Assembly (NCBI GenBank): GCA_047967505.1
Contig: CM106541.1
Length of the DNA: 64,000 nucleotides
Origin: Dipteris shenzhenensis
Lineage: Eukaryota; Polypodiophyta; Polypodiopsida; Gleicheniales
Direction: 5' to 3' (one strand)
The notes under the pieces were generated by a model. The model saw nothing but the letters and a program-made list of their open reading frames with translations, was not told where the DNA came from and did no database searches. Numbering within the stretch: position 1 is the first letter of the stretch; every line of letters starts with the position of its first letter. Shown piece by piece: positions 11,479 to 24,351 of the stretch. A program made the position numbers and the translations under genes.

Positions 11479-11828
11479 TGTGAAGATAGTGGGAGAGAGG
11501 GAAGGAGTCTCACTTGAGGCTTTCTCACAATCACAATGGGGGAATACACACAAAGGTGGAGGCTGAAAACAGTTTTCCTCTTCTTAGTTGTGAAAGCCAA
11601 AAGAACTCTAGTACAAAGAAAATAGAACCCTATATGTGGGTCTCAAACCAAACTCAACTAACTAAGGTGGCATACTAACTGAGCCACAAACTAGAGTAGA
11701 TAAGGATAGCTGTCATCCAGCTATTATTCGTGGGCGGTGTACCTACCACATCTCCAGCTAACAAGTCGGTGACATAAATACACAACGGTCACCCTGGCAT
11801 ATCGCGAGTGGAGCTCGATATCTCAACA
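11479..11828 (-). repeat. 3' LTR of element A
   Basis: This 350-bp repeat starts TGTTGAGATATC and ends CTATCTTCACA in element orientation, bounded by TG...CA. It matches 16667-17021 apart from about four transitions and two short deletions (GAA and AA). Confidence 0.95.
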
Positions 11829-14800
11829 CTCCCCCTCAAGCTCAATCCCAATTCCTGCACACCAAGCAGGTCTCTGAACTTGCGCAGCTTCTCTGCGCCC
11901 AATGCTTTCGTGAATATGTCAGCTACCTGATCCTCTGTGCTGACATAAAGTAGATCAATAAGACCTAGTAAAACCTTCTCCCGCACATAGTGATAATGCA
12001 CCTCAATGTGCTTTGTTCTAGCATGAAAGACTGGGTTCTTTGCCAAGTGTATGCTGCTCATGTTGTCACAATAAATGACAATTGGCCCATCTGTAGACTG
12101 ATGCATATCATAGAGTAGCTTATGCAACCAAGCTACCTCACATGCAGCCATTGCTGCACCCCTGTACTCAGCCTCTGTGCTCGACAAGGCAACTGTAGGC
12201 TGTTTCTTGCTGCTCCAAGTGACTGCAGCACTCCCAGAAGAGAACACATATCCACTGGTAGATCGTCTATCAGAAATACTACCAGCCCAATCACCATCAG
12301 TGTATCCATGCAACTGTATCTGAACCCCAGCCTCATAAAATAGTCCATACTGCAATGTGGACTTCACATACCTGAGTATGCGTCTAGCCGCATCCAAATG
12401 CGGTTTCCTTGGAGCCTGCATAAACTGACTTACCAACCCAACAGCATAGCTCAAATCTGGCCTGGTAATAGTCATGTAAATCAAACTTCCTACTATGCGT
12501 GCAGGGTCTTCCAGAAGCTCACATGCATCTGCGCTCAGCTTCACATTCTGCTCCAAAGGAACTGAAATAGGCTTACAGCCTGTCATCCCATATTTGGACA
12601 GCATGTCCAATCCATACTGCCTCTGCAAGAGCTGTATCCCACTTGGTGATCTAATCACCTCAATGCCCAAGAAATAACGTAGCTCTCCCAAATCCTTCAT
12701 CTCAAACTTCTTCTTCAATAGCATTTTCACATGAAGGATATCTTCATCACTATCACCTGTGATGATCAAATCATCAACATAAATGACAAGCAGCATAATC
12801 CCTTTCTCTGTTTTTCTCACATAGAGTGAGAAATCTGCCTTGGAAATCTGAAAGCCAATAGTGACAAGATACTGTCCTATCTTGTCAGACCATGCTCTAG
12901 GTGCTTGTTGCTTCAAGCCATACAAGGCTTTCTTCAACCTACAAACAAACTTAGGATGAATAGCATCAACATAACCTGGTAGCTGCTCCATAAAGACCTC
13001 TTCTTGCAAATCACCATGCAAGAAGGCATTCTTTACATCCATCTGATGTAAAGACCATCCCTTTGATGCATCCATAGCAATGACTGCTCTTACGGTTGCC
13101 ATCCTTGCAACCGGGCTGAAAGTTTCTTCATAATCAATGCCATATGTCTGTGCATACCCCTTGACAACTAATCTTGCCTTGTATCTATTCACAGAACCAT
13201 CTGCATTGTGCTTGATCTTATAAACCCACTTACAGCCAATTGCATTCTTGCCTTTAGGCAAAGGCACCAATTCCCATGTAGCATTAGCATCCAAGGCATC
13301 CATTTCTTCATCCATGGCTTTCTCCCATTTTTCATTTCCCATGGCTTGCTCAAAAGAAGTGGGTTCTGGTTCCTGTATCACTTTGACCATATAGGCATAG
13401 TGAATGGCTGTAAATCCATCATATTTCAGCCTATCCACAGGATACCTAACCCTGGTAGACCTGCGCAAAATAGGCTCACTTCCAGGTGCTCTCAAAACAT
13501 CCCTGGTCTTCCTTACTCCAGGTGTAACAACAGAAGGAATACCCAACTCATCATCAATGCTCTGCTCTGAGCCTCTGGATTCACCATCCACATAAGAGTG
13601 ACCTGCATTCACATCAAACATGGGCTGATCTACCTTCTCTTTTCCTTTTCGTGATACCTGCGTACCACTATCTGCATTGCTTTGAGGAGATTCTCCTGAT
13701 CTCAATCTGCGTGTCCATGGTGAAGTATGTGAACCACTGCTAGACAACACTGCAGGTCCACTGATATTTTGTGATTGCTGCTGTAAATTCTATGCAGCAT
13801 TACCATTTTGTGCATCTACATCAATCATCACATTTACTGGTTTATACCAACTGCTCATCTCATCAAAAACAACATCTCTGCTCACTATAAACTTACGAGT
13901 AGAAGGGTTATAGCATCTATACTCTTTCTGCTGCAGAGAATAACCAATAAAGACGCACTTCTCAGCTTTTGGATCCAACTTGGACCTCAACTCATCTGGC
14001 AAATGGACATAGGCAATGCAACCAAAGATTTTCAAATGAGAAATATCTAGTTTCCTACTAGTATACATCTCCTCTGGCGTCATGCCATGTATTGCTGCAG
14101 TGGGAGTCCTGTTCATTATATAAACTGCTGTAGCAACTGCTTCAGCCCAATAATAATCTGGTAGATCTTTTTCATTTAGCATAGCCCGAGATACCTCTCC
14201 AATATGCCTGTTTTTCCTTTCTGCAATTCCATTTTGCTGTGGGGTATGACTGCATGAATATTGTTGCTTTATACCATGCTCCTGCAAGAACCTTGCAAAC
14301 TCATTTGAGAGGTACTCTCCCCCTCCATCTGACCTTAGGCATTTTATTTGCAGGCCTGTTTCTTTTTCAACCATAGCTTTGAAAGCTTTGAAGTGCCCAA
14401 ACACTTCACTTTTCTTTTTCATAAAATATACCCAAAGTTTTCTGCTGAAGTCATCAATAAATGTGACAAAATAGTGACAGCCAACAATAGATGCAGCTTT
14501 AGTAGTCCACACATCAGAGTGGATTAATTCCAATGGCTTTTTACTCTCTTGAACATGCCCAGGAAAAGGTTTCCTTGCCTGTTTCCCAAATTGACAGGCT
14601 TCACAAACCTTGTGCATTTCTGTAACCTTGAATTTAGGCAATCCTGCAACAATATTTTGGGCTTGCATTGATTTAAGTCACTGTATATTAACATGACCAA
14701 TGCGTTTGTGCCAGATATCAATATCTGCAACTACTGCACTCAATTCAGGCATGTCTGCATCCAACATAAACATCCTGCCCTTCTTCTTTCCTTTTGCTAT

Positions 14801-16122
14801 CAAGCGACCATTATTTTTCATATCCTCAACAAAGCATCCATGAGGATTAAATCTAACCTGCAAGCCCTGCTCAACCATCTGACCAACAGAAACCAGGTTC
14901 TTGGTGATGTTCGGGACATGAAATACACCAGACAAGTATTTCTTTTTCCCATCCTGCATAGACAAAGGAATTTTGCCAATCTGCACAATAGGATGTGCAG
15001 TATCATCACCAGTCTCCACAAATCCTAGTTTTTCCATTTTCCTTACATCCTGCATCCATTCAGCATGACCTGTGATGTGGTTTGACGCACCTGAGTCAAC
15101 ATACCACACATCATTGCTTTCTTCTACACTTGTCACAGAATTTGTCATATGCTGCAGCATAAACAAATGCTCATTTCTGTCATGACCCTGTCTACTAGAG
15201 GATGCATAATTGCCTTGCTGCAATTTTCCATTCATAATGTCATTCTGCTTTCTGTAGCAGTCTTTAGCCATATGCCCCATTTTACCATAGTAGTAGCATT
15301 CAACATTGCTGTTTGCATTTTGGCCTCTCTGCCATCCACCACGACCTCTTTGGCTCCCCCTGCCCCTAGAGTTACCACGTCCTCCTGCATAGGACTGGTT
15401 TTCTTGCATTTGCTGCATATTCTGATTTCTACCACGGCCTGCAGATCGGCCTCCTCTACCTCTGCCTCTACCTCTGCCAGCATTTGAGTAGAAAACAGTT
15501 TCTTTTGAAGTTCCTGTTGAAGAAGATGCACCACCATTTCTCTGCTCTTCAAAAATTAGAAGAGCAATCAACTCCTCAAAATCACGAAATTTTTCACGGA
15601 CGGCAATGGATGTCCGGAACTGTGCATAATCCTTTCCTAGACCATTCAAGGTCACAGAAACTAAATCGTCATCATCCACTGGTGACCCAATGGAAGCAAG
15701 TGCATCCGCAATTTTCTTCACCTTCATGTGGTAGTCATTGATGCTCATATTTTCTCTCTGCACATTGTGTAACTCCTGCTTGAGCTGCATTTTCCTGGCC
15801 TGCGTATTTGTGCTGTATATTTTAGCCAAAGTATCTCATGCCACCTTTGGCATACTTGCATCCTGAATATGCACAATCATTGAATCTGAAATACTGATAG
15901 ACAGCCAGTACATAACTTTTCTGGCTCTCTCATGCCATCCTTTAAATGCCTACATTTCCTGTTGATTGGGAACATTAGGAAGAACTGGTTCTTCTTCATT
16001 TCTAGTAATGAATCCCAGTAGCCTTTTCCCATCAAGAAATTCGTCATTCTAAACTTCCATGCCTGGAAGTTGTTCTTGTCAAGCTTTTTAGTGACAATCT
16101 GTGAAAGAGAATCAGATGCCAT
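11789..16122 (-). pseudogene. gag-pol polyprotein of element A, nearly intact
   Basis: The ATG at 16122 begins gag (MASDSLSQIV). A frameshift near 16030 and stops at about 15990 and 15836-15838 break its N-terminal part. From 15829 one frame runs to 11789 with only a TGA at 14678-14680 and a TAG at 13790-13792. In order: Arg/Gly-rich nucleocapsid with a CYYYGK..H..C knuckle, protease DSGASNH, integrase (HKRIGH, GKQARKPF, DVWTTK, DDFSRK, PQQNGIAERKNR), reverse transcriptase with YVDDL, and RNase H (DGDWAG, SSTEAEYR, HIEVHYHYVREK). The frame ends about 40 bases inside the 3' LTR. The second knuckle Cys is Tyr. Confidence 0.95.
11829..11841 (-). other. Polypurine tract of element A
   Basis: On the minus strand GCTTGAGGGGGAG lies directly against the start of the 3' LTR, the expected place for the plus-strand primer. 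It also encodes the end of the RNase H frame (SLRGSVE), so coding and priming overlap. Element B has the same arrangement. Confidence 0.85.
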
Positions 16123-16654
16123 TACAGAACACTGCAAAATATTCTGTCACTGCAAAAAACACAGCTTTTGCCTCACACGGGCAGATCTGCAAAACTGACG
16201 AAAGTGGTATTTCACCATACAGTCACTTCCTAGTGATGATTTTGCATCAACAGGCAACAAGCATGAATCTGCAACTCCCAATGTCTCTACGCATAGGCAT
16301 ACGATGCAATTTCTGCGGCAACTTTTCATTGACCTGCAGAATAGTGGTCGCACAGCAAAAACATGGCCTTTTTCTGAGTGCCTGCGGAGAACTTCCGCCT
16401 CCAAAACGGGCTCCGAAATGACCTCGGATCAGAAAAATAAAGTCACTAAGGGCTTCGCCCTTGTCCCGCAACATATAATGCCCTCTCGCCACACCGCGAA
16501 GGGCGTCTCAATCTGAGACAGTGCACTCTCGCACTTTCGGCTGTGCTACCTGCAGAGATTTGCTCCCAAACTTGAAAAAGGAAAGCAACACTGGTCCTCT
16601 TACCAGGACACTGCGAACTTGCTTTGCTTTCTTGAGCTCCTTACCACGAACAAG

Positions 16655-16666
16655 GCTCTGATACCA
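16655..16666 (-). other. Primer-binding site of element A
   Basis: On the minus strand TGGTATCAGAGC follows the 5' LTR directly. This is the standard plant copia site, complementary to the 3' end of initiator-Met tRNA. Bases 16130-16654 between it and gag are an untranslated leader with no other recognised feature. Confidence 0.95.
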
Positions 16667-17021
16667 TGTGAAGATAGTGGGAGAGAGGGAAGGAGTCTCA
16701 CTTGAGGCTTTCTCACAATCACAATGGGGGAATACACACAAGGGTGGAGGCTGAAAATAGTTTTCCTCTTCTTAGTTGTGAAAGCCAAAAGAACTCTAGT
16801 ACAAAGAAAATAGAAGAACCCTATATGTGGGTCTCAAACCAAACTCAACTAACTAAGGTGGCATACTAACTGAGCCACAAACTAGAGTAGATAAGGATAG
16901 CTGTCATCTAGCTATTATTCGTGGGCGGTGTACCTACCGCATCTCCAGCTAAAACAAGTCGGTGACATAAATACACAACGGTCACCCTGGCATATCGCGA
17001 GTGGAGCTCGATATCTCAACA
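16667..17021 (-). repeat. 5' LTR of element A
   Basis: The 355-bp LTR is bounded by TG...CA and adjoins the primer-binding site on one side and the GCAAG duplication on the other. It should carry the promoter, but no clear TATA box was picked out. Confidence 0.95.
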
Positions 17022-17026
17022 GCAAG
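17022..17026. repeat. Target-site duplication GCAAG, right copy
   Basis: Matches 11474-11478 exactly and marks the right edge of element A within the host gag sequence. Confidence 0.9.
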
Positions 17027-18480
17027 CTCATCAATGTTCAAATCCTTGGCTTCCTTGGATTGCTCCTTAGAAACCCATGATGAACTCCCATCAGGATCCT
17101 TGGATCCCACAATCGAGGGTAGAGATGTCATAATGGTCTTGTTGCCCTCTCTCATAACTTCTTAACCCCAATAAAAATCGAGGCAAGAGTTGTTCATCAC
17201 TGAGCCTTTCATGAGGCTCACACCTTGCATTCAGATGCTTGATTTGAGCGATATAATCCCACAAGGAGTCTTTACCTTGTTTGACCTGATTCAATTGATT
17301 TATAGGGCTCCACTTCAGACCTTTTGGAGAATACTCCAAAATGAATGACCCTCTTAATGTATCCCATGTATCCTTCTCCTCGTTTTTAACTGCTCGATAC
17401 CACGCACCTGCCTTGCCATCCAATTGAATTCCAAAGGCTCCAATCTTATCGCCATTGGACACATCTCCGAATGTGGCACACACTTGCTCAAATCGCTCTA
17501 CATAGGTGATCAGGTCACTCTCTCCTTGGAATTTTGTGATTAACTTGGCAATGGCGATGGACCTATTTTTAGACCCATGGTTTTCTCTAGCTGCAAGAAA
17601 TGAAGCTAGCGCTGGCACCCCCCTTCCTATAGCTTGCACTAATGCCCTAAGCACTTCATCCAACAATACCGTCTAATGAATAGGAGGTGGTTGTTGATAT
17701 GGCATTTGTGGTTGCGTTAGATATGGATATGTCGGTTGTGGGGGAACATAGGCTTGTTGGGATTGGACCGGTCTTGGGTATTGCCTCACATTAGGATCCA
17801 CATAATAGGATGTGCACGATGCGTCTTGTGATGGATTCACTGTTGGATGCAATCGGGTGAACATTGGTCCTATTGACACCGGATTAAACCTAGGTGTCGG
17901 CCCTTGATAAGCCATTGTCATGACTAGTGGTCGTGCAATTTGAGGTCTATCATGAAAATATGGTACAGGTCTCGGTGGTTAAGGCGCTCTCTGGGCATTT
18001 GCCTCCATCTACGGTATGTCAGGATGTGATCTATAATCCCCTCATATCTCCGATGGTCCTGCTTTCGAATGAAATCGAAAGACTGGTCTGCCTTCAGCAT
18101 GTAAGTTCTGAGAATGTAGATCATTTTCAAAGGGTGGTGTCATCACCCTTGCCATGTGTTCTTTAACAATAGGTCTTGAAGTTACTGTGTTTGTGCGAGC
18201 CAATAGATTCATGTCATCTGTGTTATCAAAAAGCTGAGCTCGTGGGTCAAACCTTCCAAAGTAGTTGGTTATTCCTTCATAAATTCTATTGGAGGTTGAC
18301 TGTGTTGGGGACTGAGTCCTTGAGTTTGGAGCAATGGATACTTGTGTATCATTTTGATTTGACATGTTATCCTCCATGCCCAAAGTCTCAGCTATACTTG
18401 ACTCGTATTCAAAAGGTGGTCCTAGCACAGATGATGTACTATTCAAAGAAGACCTTTCCCTAGCGGTTAGACTTGAGCCC
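17027..18480 (-). pseudogene. Ty3-type gag 5' part (retrotrans_gag domain)
   Basis: 17091-17666 encodes a typical capsid domain: FQGESDLITYVERFEQ, GDKIGAFGIQLDGKAGAWY, W.TLRGSFILEY, LNQVKQG..SLWDY, LLPRFLLGL. Upstream, in the same frame across a TAG, lies a Pro/Gln-rich segment (17673-17921), then a frame with NRIYEGITNYFGRFDP (18042-18446). A second copy of all this is at 60402-61604 on the plus strand. There the codon matching the TAG is CAG, so the stop is a C-to-T change. Copia element A splits this gene from its zinc knuckles at 9875-11473. Confidence 0.85.
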
Positions 18481-19546
18481 TAGACTTGAGCCCAAAATGG
18501 CCTCTAGATCTTCATTGGAAGCACTTTCTTCTGGGGCAATTTTAGGTCCTAAGATGTGATCAGACCTAAGGTGCATGTATATTTCTAAGGTTCAGGTTGA
18601 ATTGGAATCTGCTATCAAGGTGTTCAGTCTGGCAGGGTCACAATTTGCAGTTCTAATGCACTAAATTATTGTAGCGTGCTGCAATAATTAATGCAACACC
18701 CTGGTATGTTTTGCTCCTAGCACTGAATCAACTGATCACTGCACTTCTGGTATAGCAATTCAACTTTTTCTAGTGATAATGCAGTGTTCATGCAATAATT
18801 TTAATGCAATGCCATGGAATTTTTAGGCACTTTGACCTTCTGATCTAAATGTTGACTTCGACAATTCATGCAAACATCACTCAACCCCTCAGGATGGATC
18901 AATTCAATGTAGCACGTTGCAATAATTATTGTAGTGCCGATGCAATAACTGACACTCTAACTAAGTTGGTGCCTAATTTAATGTTTCTGAAATTTGTGCT
19001 CACTAATTCAGATATTCTTGAAAAAAGTCAACTCTTAATTAATGCAGCATTGATGCAATAAATTCTGCTAGCTGGTGCATTAATTTTTCTGACAGGTGGT
19101 TGGTGACAGCTATCAGTGACTGTTGGAGGCTAATGTAGTGGCCTAGAACACTAATGTGGCATGCATGAACCCGACCTTAGTTTTGAACATTTTGCTCATT
19201 TTTTTGTGTTTTTTCAAGACTGTAATTTATGTACAATGCTCTATGGGTGATCTTCTAACTATGTAAAGCTTAAAAACAACAAAAACAACAACTTTAAAAA
19301 CTCGAAATGAATATGTTTGGTTTTTGACCTCACAACCACTTCCTGGGTCAAAACTAGCCCAAAAGATGACTGTGATAAATCGATTCAGATGAGGAGGAAC
19401 TACTTTTCATAAATCTAAACTTTTTATAACAAAAATATAGCACGTTTTCACTACTCTTTCTTCCTTACTTGCATTTGCAACCAACTAACGGTTTTGAAAG
19501 GGTAATAACAAGGAAAACAACAGCAAGAACCAAGTAAGGTTGCTTA
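18481..19546 (-). other. Untranslated leader of the Ty3-type gag element
   Basis: About 1.06 kb lies between the candidate primer-binding site and the first gag frame, the same distance as in the plus-strand copy (59345-60401). It has no open frame of note. Between about 18640 and 19095 the motif TGCAATAATT / ATTAATGCA recurs several times. The other copy shows a similar scatter of GAATTAA motifs. Confidence 0.5.
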
Positions 19547-19566
19547 CCTCACCGGAAATAGTGCCA
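19547..19566 (-). other. Candidate primer-binding site of the Ty3-type element
   Basis: On the minus strand, TGGCACTATTTCCGGTGAGG follows a run of A/T. The plus-strand copy has TGGCACCATTGTCGAGGAAG at the matching place (59325-59344). Both resemble the TGGCGCC-type site of Tat/Athila-like Ty3 elements, and both lie about 1.06 kb from gag. No LTR pair was found to confirm it. Confidence 0.45.
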
Positions 19567-21430
19567 AAATTTATTAAGTCTTTTTGACGGAGACCAACGT
19601 GTCGTGGGGATCTTCAATCGAGCTGCTTCAGAGAGCTCATTTTCCAAGCTACTTCCTTGTGGGAGTTGGTTGACTTGCAGCTATGCAGTCTTGTCATGGG
19701 CACCGTCCTCGGATTCAATCTAAGCTAGTATGTGATCGTAGGGGGTAGGGAAATGAGAAGAATAGAAGGAAGAAATGTGAGCATGGTGAAAGGGGAAATC
19801 GATCATATGCGTAGCAACAAGCAAGAGTAAAGGAAAGGAGACACCCATAGGCAGCAAATTTCAGCAACTTCCCACGATGGAAGTGCTCTACCTACCAAGC
19901 ACTTGCTATCTATGGCCTAACTGGTGCTGGTCCAACTCCCCTGGCTCAAAACCCATACGTTTGGCAACTCTGGCAAGCTCCTCTGGCTCTAATTCTGCTC
20001 CCTTCAGTTCTCTTCTATATGGCACGCTGAAAATGACCTCTTTCTGCTGCCTTAACCCACTCCCTACTTTCTTGAAACAGTATGCATGCTCTCCAGCTGA
20101 CATCCACCACCTTGCATGTCCTCTAGTGGTTGTGTAACTGACATCCAGTGCCTCTACTACCTTCCTTTTTATGTGGGAGTGACACACTGCTTGGATTGAA
20201 GCTCCTTCTAACATGTGGCAATCCAATCATAGCCCACCATCTAGCCACATGCCATCATATCACCCAATCAGTGCTCCATCATTATACAGTCATACCCTCC
20301 TCCAAAAACTTAAAAATAGAGTTTTTAATAAATGTGCACTCTCTCTCTACTTTCTCTCTCTACACACTTTTGCACATTGAATTTTATCTTCCTTGTTATA
20401 CATTACTGAGTGAAACTGAATATATATATTCTGGATCCTCACTCAGCGGCCTTCACTACCATGTGTCTAGTAAATTTGAGAGGTTCCCAGTAAAAGATAT
20501 TTTTATAGTTACCTCTACCTCTCTCTACCTTCTCTCTCTAATCTTTTTTTAGTTTTTTTCCAGAAAGCCTCAAAAACTTCACAAAAACCCTGCCAAGCTG
20601 TACATGACCCTCTCCAGCATCTCTTCTCTGTATAGTTCTTTATTTACATAAATACTTCATACAATGTGCAAGCTGTAAGAAAACAATAAACGTCTGTGCT
20701 CAACAGATAGCAGGATCTCGTATGCAAAGGAGACAAACTGATAGTATGGAGAATTTAAAAAAATGATTACTATAAATTGTATATAATAGATGGCGGTGCC
20801 TCCCAGCCGTGTGCTCCTTTTGAGGGAGCTTCAATGGCATGCTGGAAAAAATGGAGGACACACGCTATATGCTGAAGGCTCAGGGTTTCTGTAGCTTGTG
20901 TTGATACTAGGCTTTCACGGGTTTACTCTTATATAGCCACCATAGCATGGTTGGTTAGGTCTAGTCAGGTGCCCGACCCAGTCGGCCTAGAGCAGCCGCT
21001 TGGTGGTCGGTCAAGGACTAGGCCCTCGACCACCTGTTAGAATGGTGGCACGTAATAGAGTAACTAACCTATGTTCTGCGTTCGACTCAAAGCCATTCGG
21101 GATCATCTGGGGCCCCAAACGGGCCTTGTAACCCGAGTGGGCTACCTCGGGAAATGCTCCATTTACCCTTAGTGCGGTCAATCATGGGATTCTTTCTTGC
21201 ACTTGCATGTAGCGTAGTTAGTAGTGTACCAACTCTATCTAAAGTCATCCAGCCATCAAGCCACACATGGCCCCCATCTGGTGTCTAAACTAGGACCTAC
21301 CGGATAACCTAGCTACTCAGATGCCTTCTCCTCATATGGGAGGCTCACAAGTAGAGCTAGCTGGTTACCGCGTAGTTACAAGAGAGTGAAGCATTGATAT
21401 CTAACATCCCCTCTCAATGTCCACCTTGAA
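19567..21430. other. Probable LTR/flank of the Ty3-type element, no gene seen
   Basis: No convincing gene. The first several hundred bases are probably the 5' LTR (minus strand) if the primer site is right. The rest contains short CT-rich runs (20339-20360, 20516-20540) and several open frames on both strands without recognisable content. Confidence 0.3.
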
Positions 21431-21435
21431 GTGAA

Positions 21436-23350
21436 CTACCTTTTTTGGCCCAATGCCAAGTGATGAAGATGTCTCTCTAGCAAGTCTCTCCCAAGAGCCT
21501 TTGTGAAGAAGTCCATAGCATTCTCTGTAGTCAAACAGTACACCAAGTCGACCTCTCCATCCATGATGAGCTCGTGCACAAAGTGATACTGAATCTCAAT
21601 GTGTTTTGTGCAAGCGTGGAAAACAAGGTTCTTTGCAATTGCCTTGCAACTTAGATTATCACACAACAACTATGTAGGATCGCTCTGCGATGCACCCATG
21701 TCTCCCAAAATCCTCCTCAACCATACTGCCTCACCGGAGGCAAAACACGCTGATTTTTACTCAACCTCGGTAGAAGAAAGAGCAACTGTAGGCTGCTTCT
21801 TACTGACCCATGAAACAACTCTAGATCTGAGTGAAAAACAGTAACCTAACATGGATCTCCTATTGTCCACATCTCCTACCCAATCCGAGTCATAGAATCT
21901 AGTTAGGGTGTTGCCCTTGGTATAGGTGATGCCATATTCTAGCATGCCTTTGATGTATTATAGAACTCACATCTCTACCCTCCAATGGTTCTCTTGGGGC
22001 CTATTGGAAAACTTGCTCAGTATACCAATTGCAAAACTAATGTCCGATCATGTGTTGCACAAGTAGATTAAGTTGCCCACAAGCCTTCTATACTTTGCTT
22101 TGTCCACCAATGGTAATGAGTCTTCAGTTGAAAGCTTCACATCAACCTCCATAGGGATGCCAAATTCCTTCAGTATCTCTCTAGCATACTTCTGCTATGA
22201 GATGAAAATCTGATTTGGCTCTTGCCAAACCTCTATCCCCAAATAGAAATGCATTACTCCGAGGTTTGTCATTTCAAACTCTCTTTCCAGCATCTGCTTT
22301 GTTTGTGAGATCTTCTCTTCATGGTTCCCTGTCATGGCAAGGTCATCCACATAAAGGACCATGATCATACACTTGCCTCCTTCTCTGTAGATATACAAAA
22401 TTGCATTTGATGGGCTCCTCTTGAACCCGTGTCTCAGAAAGAAGGGATCAATTCGCTAGTACCATGCGCATGGGACTTGTTTCAGCCTATAAAGTGTCTC
22501 CTTTAGTTTGCAGAATTTACCTTTTGAGCCGAGGATCACAAATCCTGGTGGTTGCTCCACATAGACCTCCTCCTTGAGATCTTCATTCAGAAAGGCGGAT
22601 TTCACATCCATCTGAAACACGAGCCAACTTTCCTGTGCTGCTAAGACCAAAACACTGTGAATTGTGGTGAGTCTAGTTGTGGGAGCGAAGGTATCTTGAT
22701 AATCGAAACCATGTACCTGCATGAAACCATTCGCCACGAGTCGCACCTTATACTTATCCAACGTGCTGTCGAGCTTGTACTTGGTCTTGTAAACCCACTT
22801 GGTGCTGATTACCTTGCACTTTAGTGGTAGATCCACAAGGTCCCAAGTGTTGTTCTTCATTATGGAGCCATACTCTGACTCCATAGCCTCCATCCACCTA
22901 TCGTCCCCCTTTGCCTCTGTAAGACATTTGGGTTCTTCGACATGGATCACTTCCATCATCAATGGATAGTTGACTAGGTGTTCCTATACTCTTCTTTGCT
23001 CCTCTAGTCTCTTCGACTGGCGGTGTCCAAATTGTTTCTCCTCAATAGTTGGAGGTCCTCTGCCATCCAAAAGCTGCTTTACTCACTTCAAAAATGGCTG
23101 TTACCATTGTGGTTGTGCAGGCTCATTCTCTTCTTTTTCTTCATCCTCATTCCTCCCAAGCACCATTGGGGTATGTCAGTCTACTTTTGGTGGGTGTATT
23201 GGATGAATATCCTCATCTTGGTTGTCTAGAAAGGAAGCCTCCTCCTTCAATTGATGCGATCATTCATTGAAAACCACATCGCAACTCACTATTACCTTCT
23301 TTTCACTATATCCCAAGAAAATACATTTGTTGCTCTTTGGATCCCACTTG
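21436..23350 (-). pseudogene. Decayed copia pol fragment (RT and RNase H)
   Basis: The RT start (22456-22962) shows W..AM..E, NNTWDLVDLP, KWVYKTKY, FQMDVKSAFLN, EVYVEQPPGF and L...LYRLKQ. Next come VLYVDDLAMTG and FEMTNLGVMHFYLGIEV (22195-22398), then RNase H pieces YDSDWVGDVDNRRS, SKKQPTVALSSTEVE (21757-21945) and CDNLS...HIEIQYHFVHE (21436-21669). At about 23250-23350 the integrase tail (CIFLGYS, VVFNE) is readable in another frame. No LTRs were found. It differs from elements A and B and is older, with many stops. Confidence 0.9.
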
Positions 23351-23987
23351 GTCCTATTCATTAGGGGAGAAGTGAGGTCTCAAAAGGGCCTCCAATTAGT
23401 GTTCCTAATTTCATGAGATTAGGGAGGAATTGAAGTGTACCAATGAGAGTGCTCCTTTTAGTGGGGCAATGCCATGTTGAGGTGGAAGGTCCAAGTAGCC
23501 TCTATTGGCTAGACCTCTTACACATGGGACCCTCTCCTTCTCCCCATTGGTTGTGTCTCTTACACAATGGCCCACTAGAACCCAACCCACTCCGCTCTAA
23601 CCCATGTCTAACCCTCCTCCCATGTGTACCTTCCTCTGTTAATACCCACTTAGCATTCAAGAGGTCGCAGGAGCCAGCCTTTCCCTCCCTCCACATTTTG
23701 AACTTGTGGATCCCTTTCCACATCTCCTCTCCCTCCTGCTACAGTTCTGCCTCCATTCTTGCACCTCTGCCCCTCTCCTGGGCATCCCTCTTCCTGCTCT
23801 TCCCACTACAGCTGCTTCTACTCCTCCCCTCATCCATGCCCCTCTTGCATGCCCCTCTCTTGCTGCTATTGCTGCTTCTACTCCTCATCATCACTCCTCA
23901 ACCATCTCTTTGCTAGACTTGTTTCTCCATAGGATCACCCCTCTGTTGCTGCTGCTCTTCCTTCTAACATACAGTTGCCCTGCAATC

Positions 23988-24321
23988 ATGGTGAGGGGAA
24001 ACTCCACTAGGCCATCCAACATGGTGGCCTCATTTGTGCTCCACAACACCAAAGATGCAGGCGATGACTGGCTCCCTTGCACATACAGCTTGAACGACTG
24101 GATAATCATGAAAGGATCTGCCAAAGGTCCACATAGGCTTCCAAAGAACAAGATAGGTGACCTCTTACATGAGTGGAAGGGACGCATCTTGATATTCAAG
24201 TTGGGGAAGAAGGGATGGCTTGCAAAGGTGAACATGTGTACATGGCAAAGGACATGTTATTGCCCCCATCAACAAATCAAAGATAGATGCCTTTGCATTG
24301 TAAGTATGTTTTTATTAGTTT
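23988..24321 (+). CDS. Unrecognised coding exon candidate
   Basis: From the ATG at 23988 an open frame encodes about 105 residues with a balanced composition (DWLPCTYSLNDWIIMKGSAKG, then a Lys-rich segment). It is followed by GTAAGTATG at about 24300, a good donor, and a T-rich stretch ending in TGATAG near 24369, which could be an intron. No family was recognised. Upstream (23443-23985) the frame is Leu/Pro/Ser-rich and CT-biased, more like an untranslated leader. Confidence 0.3.
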
Positions 24322-24351
24322 GATCTTCTGTCTCTTCCATATTCACTTTGG

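Larger units (their letters stand above)
11479..17021 (-). mobile_element. Complete Ty1/copia LTR retrotransposon (element A)
   Basis: The 5543-bp element on the minus strand has two LTRs of 350 and 355 bases, a plant initiator-Met tRNA primer-binding site, a polypurine tract, and gag, protease, integrase, reverse transcriptase and RNase H in copia order. Flanking GCAAG duplications are intact. The LTRs differ by about four transitions and two small indels over 350 bases, so insertion was fairly recent. It interrupts an older Ty3-type gag element in the same orientation. A frameshift and several stop codons make this copy non-autonomous. Confidence 0.95.

Noticed and set aside
16247-16492. 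Open frames in the element A leader
   Set aside because: They lie between the primer-binding site and gag, overlap on both strands and resemble no protein.
23443-23916. 157-codon Leu/Pro-rich frame, signal-peptide-like
   Set aside because: Composition follows a CT-rich DNA bias, and several overlapping frames are open on both strands.
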